A stretch of 6,749 nt of DNA from Clostridiales bacterium. GTDB taxonomy: Bacteria; Bacillota; Clostridia; Saccharofermentanales; Saccharofermentanaceae. Below are positions 4,381-6,749 of the stretch, piece after piece. The notes beneath the pieces were generated by a model. It made no database searches, was not told the DNA's origin, and saw only the letters and a program-made list of their open reading frames with translations. The translations under genes were made by a program, and so were the position numbers. Every line of letters starts with the position of its first letter. Within the stretch, counting starts at the first letter, position 1. Location of the stretch: assembly GCA_003543635.1 (NCBI GenBank), contig DNAE01000084.1, positions 1 through 6,749 of the forward strand, given 5' to 3'.

Positions 4381-6732
4381 ATGGCAGACCTTAAAGACAA
4401 CACAAACATGGATTCTAAGATCGCTGAGGTAGCAGGACGTGTAAAGGGTATACGTCTCGACTTGAACCTCACCACAGAGCAGATGGCTCAAAGGATCGGC
4501 ATTCCCGAAGAGGAATATATTAAGTATGAGAGCGGTCAGTCCGATTTCAACTTCACGTTCGTTTATAAGATGGCCAATGTGGCCGGCATCGATATCGCCG
4601 ACCTTATGGAAGGTTCTTCCCCTTCCCTTTCCACATACGCCGTCACCAGAAATGGCGAGGGCCGTCCCATCGCAAGGCACGAAGGATATAAATACCTGAG
4701 ACTCGGCTCCAGATTCAAGTCAAAACTTGCCGAGCCCTTCCACGTAACGATCCCCTATTCCGAGGAAGCACTCAATCCCCCCTACGAGCTCGTTACCCAT
4801 TCCGGACAGGAGATGAATATCGTGATCAAGGGTACCCTCAAGGTCATGATCGGCGATTCCGTCGAGATATTGAATCCCGGCGACTCCATCTTCTTCGATT
4901 CCTCCACGCCCCACGGTGAGTTTGCCGTCGGTGGTGAGGACTGCGAATTCTATGCCATCATCTTGAATCCCGAGGCCTGGTCCAAGGGAGATACATACCG
5001 CTCCACCTTCAAGACGGAGCTCAAGGCTGACAACGTTACGAACGTGGATCTTGCAAACCTCAAGGATCCCGTATATGCCAAGTATGTTAAGACCGAGCTT
5101 AATGATCAGGGCATCCTCTCCAAGATAGAATTCGTTGAAGACGAGGTCAAGAAGTTCAACTTCGCTTTCGATTGCGTTGATGCTATCGCAGCTAAGGATC
5201 CCGACAAGACGGCTATGATGTGGGTCGACAAGGACTGTGTTACTGACCACAGATATACTTTCGCGGAGATGAAGAAGTATTCCAACATGACCGCGAACTA
5301 CTTCAGATCCCTCGGGATCAAGAAGGGCGATAAGGTAATGCTCGTTCTTAAGAGGCACTACCAGTTCTGGTTCTCCATACTCGCCCTCCACAAGATCGGT
5401 GCCATTGCCATCCCCGCCACCAACCTTCTTCGTGAGCATGACTTTGATTACCGCTTTAAGGCTGCCGGCTGTAAGGGTATCATCTGTACCGCTGACGGTG
5501 ATACGGCGGATGAGGCTTATAAAGCAGCTCAGAGCTGCGAGACAATGGACACCTTCGTTATGGTAAACGGCTGCCGCGAGGGTTGGAGAGACTTTAATAA
5601 GGAGTTCGAGGCCTTCTCCGATGTATTCGAGAGACCCGAGGATGCTGCCTGCGGAGACGATCCCATGGTAATGTTCTTCTCCTCCGGTACTACGGGTTAC
5701 CCCAAGATGGTACTTCATTCCTACAGATATGCACTCGGCCACTTCACTACAGCCAAGTATTGGCACAATGTGGATCCCAACGGTCTTCACTTCACCATCT
5801 CCGATACGGGCTGGGGTAAGGCTCTCTGGGGTAAGCTTTACGGACAGTGGCTCTGTGAGGCTCCTACATTCACATTCGACTTTGACAGGTTCCATGCGAA
5901 TGAGATCTTGCCCATGTTCGCCAAGTACAATATCACGACATTCTGTGCTCCGCCCACGATGTTCCGTTTCTTCGTTAAGGAAGATCTGTCCAAATATGAC
6001 CTCTCTTCCCTTAAATACGCTACTGTTGCCGGCGAGGCGTTGAACCCCGAGGTATTCAACCAGTTCATGAAAGCAACCGGTATCCGTCTCATGGAAGGCT
6101 TCGGCCAGACCGAGACGACACTTGCCATCGCAAACCTCGTGGGTTCTTCCATCAAGCTGGGATCCATGGGTAAGCCCAATCCCCTTTACGATGTGCACAT
6201 ACTCGACGAGAACGGCAAGGATTGCAAGCCCGGCGAGACCGGTGAGATCTGCATCAAGACCACCGAAGGCAAACCTAACGGCCTCTTCCTCGGCTACTAT
6301 AAAGATGAGGAAAAAACAAAAGAATCCTGGCATGACGGCTACTACCACACCGGTGATACAGCATGGCGCGATGAGGACGGATACATCTGGTATGTTGGAC
6401 GTATCGACGACGTCATCAAGTCCTCCGGATACCGTATCGGACCCTTCGAGATCGAGAGCGTCATCATGGAACTTCCCTATGTTCTCGAGTGTGCCGTTAC
6501 CGGCGCACCCGATCCCCAGGGTGTCAGAGGTATCGTTGTCAAGGCGACCATCGTCCTCGTTCCCGGCAAGGCAGAGCCCACCGAGGAACTCAAGAAGGAT
6601 GTCCAGAACTACGTTAAATGGAAGACGGCCCCCTATAAGTACCCCCGTATCGTCGAGTTCGTAACCGAACTTCCCAAGACGATCAGCGGTAAGATCAGAA
6701 GGACCGAGATCAGACAGAACGACAATAAGTGA
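4381..6732 (+). CDS. XRE helix-turn-helix / cupin / acyl-CoA synthetase (AMP-forming, MACS-like) fusion
   Basis: This 783-residue cytoplasmic protein activates a carboxylic acid with ATP and CoA to acyl-CoA, AMP and PPi. Residues about 18-78 form an XRE-type HTH (LTTEQMAQRIGIPEEEYIKYESG, 30-52, described by position). Residues about 100-195 form a cupin barrel with H140, E144 and G151 in motif 1 and PGD (166-168) and P177-H178 in motif 2. After a linker (200-250), a complete acyl-CoA synthetase runs from about 255 to 783. Its parts are the P-loop SSGTTGYPK (434-442), SDTGWGKALWGKLYGQW (474-490, characteristic of medium-chain/branched acyl-CoA synthetases), GFGQTE (573-578), TGD (657-659), the hinge GRIDDVIKSSGYRIGP (673-688) and PKTISGKIRR (765-774) with catalytic K771. 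All core motifs are intact, so activity is likely. The substrate is not readable; the Ile T-box suggests 2-methylbutyrate or propionate. Regulator-like HTH-cupin proteins are usually separate polypeptides. The HTH may bind DNA or may be structural only. Confidence 0.95.
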   Translation: MADLKDNTNMDSKIAEVAGRVKGIRLDLNLTTEQMAQRIGIPEEEYIKYESGQSDFNFTFVYKMANVAGIDIADLMEGSSPSLSTYAVTRNGEGRPIARHEGYKYLRLGSRFKSKLAEPFHVTIPYSEEALNPPYELVTHSGQEMNIVIKGTLKVMIGDSVEILNPGDSIFFDSSTPHGEFAVGGEDCEFYAIILNPEAWSKGDTYRSTFKTELKADNVTNVDLANLKDPVYAKYVKTELNDQGILSKIEFVEDEVKKFNFAFDCVDAIAAKDPDKTAMMWVDKDCVTDHRYTFAEMKKYSNMTANYFRSLGIKKGDKVMLVLKRHYQFWFSILALHKIGAIAIPATNLLREHDFDYRFKAAGCKGIICTADGDTADEAYKAAQSCETMDTFVMVNGCREGWRDFNKEFEAFSDVFERPEDAACGDDPMVMFFSSGTTGYPKMVLHSYRYALGHFTTAKYWHNVDPNGLHFTISDTGWGKALWGKLYGQWLCEAPTFTFDFDRFHANEILPMFAKYNITTFCAPPTMFRFFVKEDLSKYDLSSLKYATVAGEALNPEVFNQFMKATGIRLMEGFGQTETTLAIANLVGSSIKLGSMGKPNPLYDVHILDENGKDCKPGETGEICIKTTEGKPNGLFLGYYKDEEKTKESWHDGYYHTGDTAWRDEDGYIWYVGRIDDVIKSSGYRIGPFEIESVIMELPYVLECAVTGAPDPQGVRGIVVKATIVLVPGKAEPTEELKKDVQNYVKWKTAPYKYPRIVEFVTELPKTISGKIRRTEIRQNDNK

Positions 6733-6749
6733 CGTTGACCCTGTTAACG

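Noticed and set aside
4720..6348. 542-residue open frame on the minus strand opposite the synthetase
   Set aside because: It is fully antisense to a gene with intact family motifs, shows no recognisable domain and has no suitable ribosome site. The long frame follows from the codon pattern of the sense gene.
6733..6749. CGTT...AACG arms in the last 17 bases as the start of a terminator
   Set aside because: Only 4-bp arms are visible and the window ends before any T-tract, so it cannot be judged.
1..6749. CRISPR array, insertion sequence, tRNA/rRNA gene or phage element
   Set aside because: No spaced direct repeats, transposase or integrase motifs, or tRNA-like cloverleaf were seen on either strand.

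Overview
The window looks like chromosomal DNA from an anaerobic Bacillota (Clostridia), plausibly a gut or rumen lineage. The strongest evidence is a textbook T-box riboswitch, a leader type found mostly in Bacillota. AGGAG-type ribosome sites, a Maf protein and a degenerate GGDEF-EAL protein fit that assignment. The genus cannot be fixed from the sequence alone.

Layout. (1) Bases 1-384 hold the 3' end of a HAD-family hydrolase gene cut by the window edge. (2) Bases 441-2258 (+) encode a four-helix membrane protein with GGDEF-like and EAL-like domains. Both domains lack residues needed for catalysis, so it is more likely a binding or regulatory protein than a c-di-GMP enzyme. (3) Converging on it with an 8-bp stop-to-stop overlap is maf (2251-2823, -), a nucleotide pyrophosphatase of the YhdE type. 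(4) A rho-independent terminator (2867-2898, -) separates maf from an NAD(P)-dependent epimerase/dehydratase-like gene (2920-3903, -). (5) A 477-bp divergent intergenic region carries a promoter and a complete T-box leader: Stem I, Stem II, Stem III, antiterminator and terminator. (6) Bases 4381-6732 (+) encode a 783-residue fusion of an XRE-type helix-turn-helix, a cupin and a full-length acyl-CoA synthetase of the medium-chain (MACS-like) type. The window ends 17 bases after its stop.

The most interesting unit is the T-box plus the fusion gene. Folding the leader by eye places ATC (Ile) in the specifier position. The antiterminator bulge reads TGGT, which fits a tRNA with discriminator A73, as tRNA-Ile has. 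T-boxes usually control aminoacyl-tRNA synthetases, amino-acid biosynthesis genes or transporters. One in front of an acyl-CoA synthetase suggests that the enzyme serves isoleucine supply. A plausible route is activation of 2-methylbutyrate (or propionate) to its CoA ester, then reductive carboxylation to the 2-oxo acid and transamination. This pathway is known in rumen and gut anaerobes, but its link to this gene is inference. The fused HTH-cupin part adds a possible second, protein-level layer of control.
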